In this document: positions 1-6,813 of the stretch, piece after piece
How the letters are laid out: every line of letters begins with the position of its first letter
How positions within the stretch are numbered: the first letter of the stretch is position 1
Assembly (NCBI GenBank): GCA_030630425.1
Contig: DAOVNB010000001.1
Span: 1 to 18,859, forward strand
Origin: an archaeon
Lineage (GTDB): Archaea; EX4484-52; B79-G9
Reading direction: 5' to 3'
DNA length: 18,859 nt
Notes under the pieces: generated by a model
Database searches by the model: none
Told to the model about the DNA's origin: nothing
The model's input: the letters and a program-made list of their open reading frames with translations, nothing else
Translations under genes and position numbers: made by a program

Positions 1-141
1 CAGAACTCCTTATTATTCTGTGCAAGTTCCGTAATCGGCATTTCATGGCCGCATCCACAACGGTAAAACTTTCTTATCATGGTTTCACCGGTTTTTCTAA
101 TGGCAATGGTTTTTTTTGACAAAAAACCGCAAAAAGATATC
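1..141. repeat. Terminal direct repeat, left copy (circle overlap)
   Basis: These 141 bases recur exactly at 18719-18859. A repeat exactly at both ends, of a length matching a common large assembly k-mer, is the usual mark of a circular contig. Base 18719 therefore equals base 1, and the two genes across the junction (77-253 and 18547-18798) read through continuously on the circle. A linear genome with 141-bp terminal repeats is possible but less likely, because an operon runs through the joint. Confidence 0.93.
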
Positions 142-253
142 TTCCTTTAGGTGTTCTATATTCTGCAATGGGAATGTGGGAATATCCTGTTGTATTTTTT
201 GGATCTTCCACAGTCCTCACTAATTCATCACGCATTTTTTCTGTTATTTTCAT
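77..253 (-). CDS. Small soluble protein, 58 aa
   Basis: Unknown function. A charged N-terminal helix (KITEKMRDELVRTVEDP) is followed by a short stretch that could form beta strands (YRTPKGRYLFAVFCQKK) and a Pro/Lys-rich tail. No membrane segment. I chose the ATG at 251-253 because GGTGG lies 5 nt upstream; the GTG at 260-262 that would lengthen the frame by 3 residues lies inside that ribosome binding site. The ATG overlaps the stop of the 35-aa gene upstream (TGATG), and its own TGA overlaps the ATG of the zinc-ribbon gene at 80 (= 18798), so translation is probably coupled. Confidence 0.7.
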   Translation of the reverse strand: MKITEKMRDELVRTVEDPKNTTGYSHIPIAEYRTPKGRYLFAVFCQKKPLPLEKPVKP

Positions 254-360
254 CAATTCCACCTGCTTAAAACGCCTGCAACGAACTGCTTGCTTTTTTC
301 TGCTGCAACCACTTTGTCGTTAAGTTCTACTGCTTTTTTTCTGAATAATTTGCCTAACAT
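253..360 (-). CDS. Small basic helical protein, 35 aa
   Basis: Short frame starting MLGKLFRKKAVELNDKVVAA, predicted to be one basic amphipathic helix, ending in SRWN. It fills the space between the 74-aa and 58-aa genes, overlapping the first by 7 nt and the second by 1 nt (TGATG). No recognisable family. Support is the tight packing in a dense operon and plausible composition; the ribosome binding site is weak (a G-run about 12 nt upstream). Confidence 0.55.
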   Translation of the reverse strand: MLGKLFRKKAVELNDKVVAAEKSKQFVAGVLSRWN

Positions 361-578
361 TTGACTAATACCCCCTGTTTTTTTTCGTAAATTTTGGCGC
401 ACCCCTCACATAAAGACGCCACCAAGCGATTATCTTTAAAAATATCTATCCAACCATGAACCTCTAACCCGCACGCAGTACATTTTTGAGGGGCGTTAAC
501 CTTTCCTTTGTCATTGATAAAGGTTACTACTGTCTTTTTTGGCTTGAAACCCTCGCACATATCTAAAATATCTGTCAT
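354..578 (-). CDS. Zinc-ribbon-like protein, 74 aa
   Basis: Two Cys pairs, KCTACG (near residues 33-36) and LCEGC (near residues 57-60), are spaced as in a four-cysteine zinc ribbon. Hydrophobic strands lie before and between the pairs (TVVTFIND, GWIDIFKDN). No membrane segment. The start ATG overlaps the stop of the ribbon-helix-helix gene (ATGA) and has GAGG about 5 nt upstream, so the two are probably translationally coupled. Likely nucleic-acid or protein binding; no specific partner can be named. Confidence 0.75.
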   Translation of the reverse strand: MTDILDMCEGFKPKKTVVTFINDKGKVNAPQKCTACGLEVHGWIDIFKDNRLVASLCEGCAKIYEKKQGVLVKC

Positions 579-1198
579 TTGTCCTCGGCCTCAACAGCGG
601 TTTTTTTGTTTGCAAATTCTACTTTCATTTCCTTAAGTATTTCTGTGGTTTTGCGCTCACTTTGCGAAACATGGCGGTGTTTTTGTATTATTCCTAAACA
701 CTTGCCGCACCGTTGCCCTACAAGTTCGTTTCTGTGTTCCGCCGGTATTTCGCAGGTGCAATATTTCTGTTCAAGTCCTGTCATGTTCGAAAATCTGATA
801 AGCATTTTTGGGGTTATTTCAAGCCCGAATTTCTTTGTTATTAACATAGCCCGCCCTGTCGCGTAGGTTATGTCGTCCTGTATGTATTCAACGGATTTTA
901 GAATGTAATGTTTGATTTCTTCCTTTTTTTCCGGGGTGTATGCATCGTTTTCGTTTATGAGTTGCAGATATTCTTCTATACTCATGCCCTGCTTTACTTT
1001 GATTTGTTGAAGTTTTACTTTAAGTGTTGTAACTTCCTGCTCTTTTTCATCTATTTTTTTTAGGATTTCGTTTTTTGAGTCCGAAACACCCGTTACAATC
1101 TCTAAAAATTGGTTCATTGCTTGAGAACAATTAATTCTTTTCTTTTGTGCGTTATCCCAAAGTTCCTTATCTACCCAAACCGCCCGTTGTATTTTCAT
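575..1198 (-). CDS. Probable ribbon-helix-helix regulator with coiled coil and Cys pairs, 207 aa
   Basis: The N-terminus fits a ribbon-helix-helix DNA-binding domain: a strand (KIQRAVWVDKE, residues 2-12) followed by two helices (LWDNAQKKRIN, CSQAMNQFLEIV, residues 13-35). Residues 42-70 are heptad-like and should form a coiled coil. A C-terminal module has Cys147, Cys149, Cys164 and Cys167, a possible zinc site. It is the first gene of the long minus-strand cluster and lies directly downstream of several TATAG palindromes, the arrangement expected for an autoregulated repressor or master regulator of the early cluster. The start ATG (1196-1198) lies about 32 nt from a TATATA element. The DNA-binding call rests on pattern resemblance only. 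Confidence 0.75.
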   Translation of the reverse strand: MKIQRAVWVDKELWDNAQKKRINCSQAMNQFLEIVTGVSDSKNEILKKIDEKEQEVTTLKVKLQQIKVKQGMSIEEYLQLINENDAYTPEKKEEIKHYILKSVEYIQDDITYATGRAMLITKKFGLEITPKMLIRFSNMTGLEQKYCTCEIPAEHRNELVGQRCGKCLGIIQKHRHVSQSERKTTEILKEMKVEFANKKTAVEAEDK

Positions 1199-1345
1199 GC
1201 AACAAGCCCCCCTGTCTGTATAGGGCTATATAGACCGATTATATAGTCTATATAGGAAAAATAACTGTTTTTTAGAGATATATATATTTTTTCATTTTCC
1301 TGTTGTTGGTTCTTTTGAATTACTATACTGTATAGTACTGTATAG
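1199..1345. promoter_or_regulatory. Palindromic operator/promoter region upstream of the 207-aa regulator
   Basis: Contains a perfect 10-bp inverted repeat CTATATAGAC (1226-1235) / GTCTATATAG (1246-1255) overlapping TATA-like sequence 28-40 nt upstream of the 1198 start, a perfect odd palindrome ACTATAC-T-GTATAGT (1322-1336), and further ACTGTATAG copies around 1216-1223 and 1337-1345. Repeated TATAG half-sites over the TATA box suggest binding of a dimeric regulator, possibly the downstream gene product. An origin role cannot be excluded. Confidence 0.6.
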
Positions 1346-1560
1346 ACTAAGTTCTTAAGAAACATAGGAGAAAAATAAAAATATATATCAAAACCACAAT
1401 CAAACTCACTTCTTAAATGCTCGCCGGGACCACTACATAGTACCGCATGGTTGCGATTTAGAACGGAATTTGAAATATTTTTTCCAATTTTCGGATTTAA
1501 ATTGCTATCTTTCATAATCATACCTGTTCGTCTTTTAAGTGAGGTATGTAACCGCAGGCC
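1346..1560. other. AT-rich stretch, mostly unexplained
   Basis: A 106-codon minus-strand frame (ATG at 1513-1515, stop overlapping the 1198 start) crosses this stretch and the palindromes, with AGGT 6 nt before its ATG. Its second half is low-complexity and simply translates the TATAG repeats, so I do not call it a gene. TTCTTAAGAA near 1351-1360 is a further 10-bp palindrome. Otherwise I see nothing definite. Confidence 0.4.
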
Positions 1561-1562
1561 TT

Positions 1563-1600
1563 CAAGATGTTTGTGCATCTTGGGGGCCGCTTTATGCGGT
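1563..1600 (-). terminator. Two tandem hairpins at the end of the 43-aa gene
   Basis: Perfect 7-bp stem CAAGATG (1563-1569) / CATCTTG (1576-1582) with a 6-nt loop, next to CCGC (1587-1590) / GCGG (1596-1599) whose loop holds the stop codon of the 43-aa gene. Back-to-back stems right at a gene end suggest a transcript 3' end or transcript protection. There is no strong U-tract, so termination itself is inferred. Confidence 0.5.
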
Positions 1601-1723
1601 CTCAACCTTAATTAATTTGAATTGTGTTTTGTCGCTTGTTTGCGTTAACATCATATTTAGCATTGATACCTCTCGTTCTATTTTCTCTTTTTTTCTTTGG
1701 ATATTAAGCTGCAAATTTGTCAT
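1592..1723 (-). CDS. 43-aa leaderless small protein
   Basis: Frame starts MTNLQLNIQRKKEKIERE and ends KLIKVETA: a highly charged helix, possibly coiled coil, without membrane segment or Cys. It is too short for usual ORF cut-offs. The evidence is its promoter: TTTATATG (1746-1753) preceded by a BRE-like CGAAAGG lies exactly 23 nt upstream of the ATG, the spacing seen at the other leaderless promoters of this genome. An 8-bp inverted repeat lies between TATA box and start. Isolated from neighbouring operons and followed by hairpins, so it is a single-gene unit. It could be a small regulator; function unknown. Confidence 0.65.
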   Translation of the reverse strand: MTNLQLNIQRKKEKIEREVSMLNMMLTQTSDKTQFKLIKVETA

Positions 1724-1760
1724 TGTTGTGTATAGGAACACAACACATATAAACCTTTCG
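1724..1760 (-). promoter_or_regulatory. Leaderless promoter with palindromic operator for the 43-aa gene
   Basis: TATA box TTTATATG (complement of 1746-1753) with an upstream CGAAAGG BRE. Between it and the ATG lies a perfect inverted repeat, TGTTGTGT (1724-1731) / ACACAACA (1738-1745) with a 6-nt spacer, ending one base from the start codon. A repressor bound here would cover the transcription start. Confidence 0.65.
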
Positions 1761-1808
1761 GTTGCCATTCCGATACACTATACGAAGACACACATTTTAA
1801 CAAAAACA

Positions 1809-1970
1809 AAAGCAGTAAAGTATATATACCCCCATCTATTCAGGCACACGACCGCCACAGCATTATTCAAACAATATTCTCAACAGAATGTGTATAAGCC
1901 CATGAATTTATTCGTGGGTTATTGACGCATGGCGGAAGATTACAAGAAACGCCAAAAAGAGCGATTCTAA
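1809..1970 (+). pseudogene. Decayed C-terminal end of a tyrosine recombinase
   Basis: Plus-strand translation from 1809 gives KAVKYIYPHLFRHTTATALF, matching the H-x-x-R-H-T-x-A-T box of tyrosine recombinases (His, Arg, His at 1833, 1842, 1845), followed by QYSQQNVYKPMNLFVGY and an in-frame TGA at 1923. The frame then continues RMAEDYKKRQKERF to TAA at 1968, resembling the tail that usually follows the catalytic Tyr. The expected segment between GY and the tail (GHxxxxTxxxY) is missing, and no upstream integrase sequence remains because the 43-aa gene and its promoter occupy it. So this is a remnant, not a working enzyme. It could alternatively be a captured piece of host integrase gene. Confidence 0.5.
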
Positions 1971-2044
1971 GCCCCTCAACTATCCCGACATGGAAACTAC
2001 CCACACATAGACAATCGTTCAAAACCTATGTGCTTCCGTCCCCC

Positions 2045-2236
2045 TTAGAAAAGATTAGCGACCTTTCGTTTAACCCTTCGGATATCCTGATCTATTCGGT
2101 TGAAGTCAAGAGCCAGGCGGAAGTTATGCTGCTCTACGCTAACCTGCGGCATAACTATTTTTGATATCTGTTTCTGGGGGATTTTTATACCCATACCACT
2201 CTGCAGATCAATTCTGATATTTTTTCTGTCGCCCAT
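2045..2236 (-). CDS. Small soluble protein, 63 aa, last gene of structural operon
   Basis: Basic, hydrophilic protein without membrane segment or Cys; contains VSVEQHNFRLALDFNRIDQD and ends RRVKRKVANLF. Start ATG at 2234-2236 has GAGGTTGAT upstream at good spacing. It ends the long structural operon and converges on the plus-strand recombinase remnant. In a virus it could be a minor virion protein or a late regulator; neither can be shown. Confidence 0.7.
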   Translation of the reverse strand: MGDRKNIRIDLQSGMGIKIPQKQISKIVMPQVSVEQHNFRLALDFNRIDQDIRRVKRKVANLF

Positions 2237-2248
2237 ATTAAATCAACC

Positions 2249-2557
2249 TCATTTATTTAATGCCCTGTATATGTAATATCCCAGAACAATACCCAGGCAA
2301 AGCCCAAAATATTTCATAGCCATGGCTGAATATGCATTTACAATCAACCCGGAACTTCCAATTATAAGGAAATAAATAGATGCAAAAGCCCCTGCATAGG
2401 TAAAATTCTTTGTCTTTAAATGCATAACTCCGAAAAGTATAAACCCAAGGAACCAGAAGAAAACACCATAGGGAAAATAATAATTGAAAAGCTGTACATA
2501 AAAGCTTTGGTACTCTCCGCCAAGTGCCTTATCGTATAATTGCTGTGTCAGTGTCAT
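2249..2557 (-). CDS. Three-helix membrane protein, 102 aa
   Basis: Short N-terminal amphipathic part (TLTQQLYDKALGGEYQSF), then about three hydrophobic helices (PYGVFFWFLGFILFGVM; AGAFASIYFLIIGSSGLIV; YFGLCLGIVLGYYIYRAL). I chose the ATG at 2555-2557 because GTGAT precedes it by 3 nt, the same geometry as other genes here. An ATG at 2570-2572 would add five residues and overlap the upstream gene by 11 nt. Probably a minor envelope protein by position after the spike gene. Confidence 0.75.
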   Translation of the reverse strand: MTLTQQLYDKALGGEYQSFYVQLFNYYFPYGVFFWFLGFILFGVMHLKTKNFTYAGAFASIYFLIIGSSGLIVNAYSAMAMKYFGLCLGIVLGYYIYRALNK

Positions 2558-2561
2558 ATAA

Positions 2562-2924
2562 TCACAATACATCTGTCCTGTTTCTGAATATCTCCAATAT
2601 TGCAGCCCCTATGATGAGGCCCGTGATTGTTCTTAAAAAGAACAAAAGATGATCCACAAGAGATGTAACCCCTGCGTTGTTTGAATACCAAGGCTGGAAG
2701 AATTGCTTAATCCAACCCCATGAAAGAGTATCTATAACCGAGTTCAGCACATTAATTGTTGATTGGTCCTGTTCGTTCTGGTCTATGGCAGACATGTTGT
2801 CCGGGAGATTTATTGTCATTGTGTTTTCAAAGTACATGCTGTTGTTGAAAAGCCCGGTTACAACAACTAAACCAATCCCTGCCTGGATACACAATATCAG
2901 CAGCGCGAGTTCAACAGCTTTCAT
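2562..2924 (-). CDS. Membrane protein with external loop, 120 aa
   Basis: Hydrophobic N-terminus (VELALLILCIQAGIGLVVVTG, about 4-24) that may be a membrane anchor, a polar middle of about 60 residues with several N-x-S/T sequons (NNSM, NMSA), and a second helix (FFLRTITGLIIGAAILEIF, about 95-113). Starts just after the spike gene stop. The topology suits a virion membrane protein with a glycosylated external loop, perhaps partnering the neighbouring spike. No family recognised. Confidence 0.75.
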   Translation of the reverse strand: MKAVELALLILCIQAGIGLVVVTGLFNNSMYFENTMTINLPDNMSAIDQNEQDQSTINVLNSVIDTLSWGWIKQFFQPWYSNNAGVTSLVDHLLFFLRTITGLIIGAAILEIFRNRTDVL

Positions 2925-2925
2925 A

Positions 2926-5900
2926 TCACTGGCCCCCTTGCTTGATGTATGTAATTATTCCCAGTATAAGCAACAACGCTATGAACACCACACCAACAGC
3001 CGGAATTGCAAGCCACCCAATGCTATAATATGTGGCTACCATCATAAACAGCACAACACTACCACCGACAATGCTTTTTCTTGTCACAAGGCCCCCGACA
3101 AGAATCAGCGACAATAATGAAAACAGTTGGTACCCCAAAGAGCTTAAACCAATATCGAACGCGATTGTAGGGAATACACCTATACTGAAAGACACCGGCG
3201 AATTTCCGAAAGTTTCATGATCTATCAAAAATTCAACAGTGAAGCTCTGGTTTGAATAATTTGAGATGTTGTATTCCAGATTAACACTGTTTGTGCTGAC
3301 ATAATTTACTGCCTGGAACACAGTCCCATTCTCAAAATAAATCGTGATGTTCAGTTCTTCTGTCTGGTTTGTGTCGTCATTATAAACAACATACAGGGTT
3401 GTCCTGGCATCATCCGTCCAGGCGTTCATAAGAAGATTGTCTGCGATAAGCGTTGCCTGTGGGTTTAGATTCATTGTAATTTGTCCCAGTTCTTTAGTTG
3501 CCGGCGCCACAATAGTAATCCTTCCAAATTCTGTGTATGCCCCGTTTGAGTCCCGCGAGCGGATTAAATAATCCACATCTTCAAGCAGGTATGCAGAAAA
3601 GGAGTGGCTTATATCGAAATACCCCTCTGTGATTATGACGGCTTCGCTTTGGATCTCTTTGTATATCTGCAGAAGTTCGCTGTAGTGGCTTATATCAACC
3701 ATAATAAAATCAATCCTATCCAGTGGGTTTACAAACGCGTCTGTGACATAGAAATTAAGAATAACAACATCCGATGCCGAAGGATAGAACTGCCTTGAAT
3801 AGTATGCGTCCGCCGTATAGGCCACACGAAGCGAGGCCTTGTCGATATATTCGGATGAGGCAATAATAAATTTTGTCTCATTGTCTTCTATCGGGATGTA
3901 TGTTTCGCCGCTTGAACAATGAATTATGCTTGTGAGTGTTGCGTTTGGCGGAAATAATGGGGTTCCTGTCATTTCATCAAGCACATTGTACTCTGTATAG
4001 GGATTTATCTGTGTGTAGTCTTCAATCACTACAACATCCCCTGTGACTGCGGTTGTTGAATGGCTGTTGTTCACATAATAATTCCCGAAATAGACCACAA
4101 AAGAGGACATGCCGGTATTGTTTACAATTATATGATACCCCCCGGTCGTGTTAACCCATGTCGCCGTTGCATTCACTATATACACATCACCCAAATTCTC
4201 ACGCACAAGGTTTTGAATGACCGGCGTTGTGAAATTAAGGGTTGTAATGTTTGTTGTTGTAGTAATTGTTTTTGAAAATGCGAAAGTGCTGTTGCTTGTG
4301 CAGGATATTAATGGGTTCACAAGAAGTGAGTTTGATTTGTTTGTTGGTTTGTAGTTAGTTGTTTCTGCATACACATCACAGATTGACGAATAGCTCCCGG
4401 CCCCCACAGTAAGCGTGTAGGGGCTTGAGATTGAAACGCTGTTTATTTTGAATGTTGTTGAACCTTCCGGAGCAGAACAGTTTATAGTCGTTGTCTGGCT
4501 TTCAAGCAACGACCACCCTAAAGAGGATGTAAGCGTTATTGGGTTATCGCTCTTTTCCTGCAGGCTTGCGTTTAGCTGCACAATAGCGGAATTGTTGAGT
4601 GTCCGTTCGTATGTCGAGTTGTAGAAATACAGCGAGCTTGAGCCGTCCGATATGGTGATGTTCGTTGAGCCGGTCGGCAAAGTGTCCCATTCAAAAATAG
4701 AGGGATTGTTGAGCGTGCTGTTGCTATAATTCACAGTCCCGTTTGTGATGTATATGTCCCAGTCTGTCATGCTTGCGTTTGTCTCATTATTGAAAACAGA
4801 CACATTCAAACCCATCCAGACATAATAATTTACATCATCATCACTTGTGTCTGTGTAGTCGCTGCAATGAACGCTTACATTATACGAACCGCCTGTTTTT
4901 GTCAGGGTTGTTGTGTATGTGGTGTTTGTGGTTTCGTTGCTTAGAAGCGCGCCATCGTTGTATATTGCGCACCAAAACGCGGGGCTGTCAGTATCCGAAA
5001 TAGTCACATTGACGGGTATGCTTGTAGTGTAATATGTGGTGTTTGCCGGGTTGTTTAGTGTTATGATTGGTGGGGTGTTGCCTGTTTGGTTCTCTTCCGC
5101 TCCTATTATCGCTGTCGGTTCTGTCGCGTTGTACTTTCTATAAAACACCCAGTCAACCCATATATCACTGCCTGTGTTCTTTGCGAGAAATATAGTTCCC
5201 AAAGCATCTACAGGAACATTTGTTGATATTGTTTTTTTCAATACATTATTATTATAATATTTTACGCTTGCGGGAGTCCATACCATCTTTAGTGTCTGGT
5301 AGTCTGTGCTTAGTGTGGTTGTCCGTGATTCTGATGTTATCACTGCTTCCAACGAGTTCACATAGGACTTCGTTCCGCCGTCATTCTGAAAAAAGGCATT
5401 ATCTAAGCTTCCGGATGTGGTTCCGTCTGCGCTTCTCTCATCCAGCCCGAAATATGTACCGTCCTGTTCAGCCATCTTCATTCTTGCTTCCATGACATAC
5501 TGGCCTGCGGTATATTGTGTCTTTGCGCCCAAAGAAAGATAATTGTTGCCCGTATCTAAGGTCAATATCCCGCCGGCTTCGGTTATTGTTCCGGTTGTGA
5601 GCCAGGTATCATCCCATTTCGTTGTATTTAGGCTCCCATCATCAAAATTATCTCCGAAAAACATTGTTGTGTCTATATCACTTAAACTTGCTGCAGAACC
5701 ATTTCCATAATAACAATACGATTTTATTGTGCTTGTTGTGGTTGTATCCATTTTAAGCCAGATGTATGCCCATTCACTGTCTGCTTTGCTTTCTATCCAG
5801 TGATTGAGCAGGACACCGCCGTCAGAATAGCATTTGAAATCGTCCATGTCTGCCTGCTGATATGGGGAGTAGGTCCAATTAAAAGAAACCTGATAATCAG

Positions 5901-6021
5901 TATTTGTACTCCCACTTGTGTTTATGGCCTTTCGGTATCCATAATTTGAATCGTCCCACGCATGCGCCGGCGCAAGAGCTAAGAGAAATATACAGAGTCC
6001 AAACAATACCTTTTTATTCAT
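2926..6021 (-). CDS. Large secreted surface/attachment protein with DUF2341-like N-terminus, 1031 aa
   Basis: Signal peptide (MNKKVLFGLCIFLLALAPAHA, cleavage about residue 21). Next comes a DUF2341-like domain (WDDSNYGYRKAINTSG, then CYSDGGVLLNHWIES and CYYGNGSA), a LamG/concanavalin-like segment (DNFDDGSLNTTKWD to about residue 300), and Ig-like beta repeats starting NTPPIITLNNPANTTYYTTS near residue 312, with paired Cys. Asn/Thr/Ser-rich with dozens of N-x-S/T sequons. The last ~85 residues hold about three hydrophobic helices. Such architecture is common in archaeal S-layer-type and adhesin proteins; beside capsid candidates it best fits a virion spike or host-attachment protein anchored by its C-terminus. 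GGAAGAAGGGA precedes the ATG. It overlaps the upstream gene by 8 nt. Confidence 0.88.
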   Translation of the reverse strand: MNKKVLFGLCIFLLALAPAHAWDDSNYGYRKAINTSGSTNTDYQVSFNWTYSPYQQADMDDFKCYSDGGVLLNHWIESKADSEWAYIWLKMDTTTTSTIKSYCYYGNGSAASLSDIDTTMFFGDNFDDGSLNTTKWDDTWLTTGTITEAGGILTLDTGNNYLSLGAKTQYTAGQYVMEARMKMAEQDGTYFGLDERSADGTTSGSLDNAFFQNDGGTKSYVNSLEAVITSESRTTTLSTDYQTLKMVWTPASVKYYNNNVLKKTISTNVPVDALGTIFLAKNTGSDIWVDWVFYRKYNATEPTAIIGAEENQTGNTPPIITLNNPANTTYYTTSIPVNVTISDTDSPAFWCAIYNDGALLSNETTNTTYTTTLTKTGGSYNVSVHCSDYTDTSDDDVNYYVWMGLNVSVFNNETNASMTDWDIYITNGTVNYSNSTLNNPSIFEWDTLPTGSTNITISDGSSSLYFYNSTYERTLNNSAIVQLNASLQEKSDNPITLTSSLGWSLLESQTTTINCSAPEGSTTFKINSVSISSPYTLTVGAGSYSSICDVYAETTNYKPTNKSNSLLVNPLISCTSNSTFAFSKTITTTTNITTLNFTTPVIQNLVRENLGDVYIVNATATWVNTTGGYHIIVNNTGMSSFVVYFGNYYVNNSHSTTAVTGDVVVIEDYTQINPYTEYNVLDEMTGTPLFPPNATLTSIIHCSSGETYIPIEDNETKFIIASSEYIDKASLRVAYTADAYYSRQFYPSASDVVILNFYVTDAFVNPLDRIDFIMVDISHYSELLQIYKEIQSEAVIITEGYFDISHSFSAYLLEDVDYLIRSRDSNGAYTEFGRITIVAPATKELGQITMNLNPQATLIADNLLMNAWTDDARTTLYVVYNDDTNQTEELNITIYFENGTVFQAVNYVSTNSVNLEYNISNYSNQSFTVEFLIDHETFGNSPVSFSIGVFPTIAFDIGLSSLGYQLFSLLSLILVGGLVTRKSIVGGSVVLFMMVATYYSIGWLAIPAVGVVFIALLLILGIITYIKQGGQ

Positions 6022-6262
6022 AAAATCCCTTCTTTTCCTGCTCTTCTGCGGTTGTTTTGTATATCCACAACAAAATCACAACCACTATAAAAAAAAGAGA
6101 AAAATACATGGTCTTACTTCCGAAAGCGTAATCATCTGCATGCGCCGGAACCATTGCTGTAAATATATCGGCAAACATATCTATCTGCTGGGCGTAAATA
6201 ACCCACAAAAGGCTGATAAAAACTATTGTTCCGACACCAACAACAACATGATAAACACCCAT
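6014..6262 (-). CDS. Two-helix membrane protein, 82 aa
   Basis: Two hydrophobic helices (VVGVGTIVFISLLWVIYA near 7-24; MYFSLFFIVVVILLWIY near 52-68) separated by a short polar loop with acidic residues (ADDYAF), then a charged tail KTTAEEQEKKGF. Size and hairpin topology match its two upstream neighbours, but I see no clear sequence identity to them. Likely a minor virion membrane protein. It overlaps the spike gene by 8 nt, implying coupling to it. Confidence 0.75.
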   Translation of the reverse strand: MGVYHVVVGVGTIVFISLLWVIYAQQIDMFADIFTAMVPAHADDYAFGSKTMYFSLFFIVVVILLWIYKTTAEEQEKKGFYE

Positions 6263-6264
6263 AA

Positions 6265-6552
6265 TTACGCACCATTATAGACACTTGTGCCTTCCTTTTC
6301 GTAGAGTATTTTAATGGCGACATAAAGAAAAAGTGCCACTACAAGAATGAGTATCCCCAAACGCATTCCGAAGATGAAATTATCTGCTTTTCCAACATAT
6401 ACATCCCCTGTGACGCCTATTGTGGCGTTAGGGTTCATTGAAACAATTAACGGGTATATGTGGCCGCCCACAATAGTAATTCCCATAAAAAAGACAACAA
6501 TGATTATAAATAATTCCGTAAGACCGCGTTCGCTTATATCAAAAATATCCAT
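6265..6552 (-). CDS. Two-helix membrane protein, 95 aa
   Basis: Polar N-terminus (MDIFDISERGLTEL), helix 1 (FIIIVVFFMGITIVGGHIY, 15-33), a loop of about 25 residues with one N-x-T sequon and Gly/Val strands, helix 2 (LGILILVVALFLYVAIKIL, 70-88) and a short tail. Start codon directly follows the stop of the capsid-like paralogue (TAA-ATG). Hairpin topology and size resemble the capsid-like proteins, but without the TTYxSL motif. Probable minor structural protein. Confidence 0.75.
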   Translation of the reverse strand: MDIFDISERGLTELFIIIVVFFMGITIVGGHIYPLIVSMNPNATIGVTGDVYVGKADNFIFGMRLGILILVVALFLYVAIKILYEKEGTSVYNGA

Positions 6553-6804
6553 TTAGACCATTCCACTGCTGGGTTTTTCTAAATTTTTGAGGTGTAGAAG
6601 CACTGCAAGACCGCAAGCGACTATCAATATTATCAAGAAAACATCATAGATAAATGGTGTTGCTGCTACAAGGCTGTTGTATGTGGTGTTGTAGTTGCCT
6701 GTAAGGTTTTCAGGACCAATTAAATCCACAGACATATTCATCCCAAAAAGGCCAACAAACAGAAAAACAACTACTGTTATAATCGCGATTATTTTTTCAT
6801 TCAT
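6553..6804 (-). CDS. Capsid-like two-helix protein, 83 aa (paralogue of the 98-aa capsid candidate)
   Basis: Helix 1 at residues 4-22, a polar loop, helix 2 at about 51-70. The loop motif NTTYNSL followed by YDVFLIILIV aligns without gaps to TTYTSL and FDVLILVVIV in the 98-aa protein (9741-10037), so the two are paralogues. Spindle-shaped archaeal viruses typically carry one or two such hairpin capsid proteins (as VP1 and VP3 in fuselloviruses), so this is a second or minor capsid protein candidate. GAGGT lies a few bases before the ATG. It is 9 nt after the 929-aa gene and probably cotranscribed with it. Confidence 0.78.
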   Translation of the reverse strand: MNEKIIAIITVVVFLFVGLFGMNMSVDLIGPENLTGNYNTTYNSLVAATPFIYDVFLIILIVACGLAVLLHLKNLEKPSSGMV

Positions 6805-6813
6805 GTAGATACC

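Noticed and set aside
1..141. Viral terminal repeats of a linear genome
   Set aside because: The repeat is inside a coupled gene pair and its length fits an assembly overlap; circularity explains it more simply.
1195..1605. 136-codon minus-strand open frame
   Set aside because: Its first part crosses the hairpins after the 43-aa gene and overlaps that gene's end; its second half translates AT-rich palindromes. Only the overlap of its stop with the 1198 start speaks for it.
1539..1925. Whole 128-codon plus-strand frame as an intact recombinase
   Set aside because: Only the last third resembles a recombinase; the first two thirds are antisense to the 43-aa gene and its promoter.
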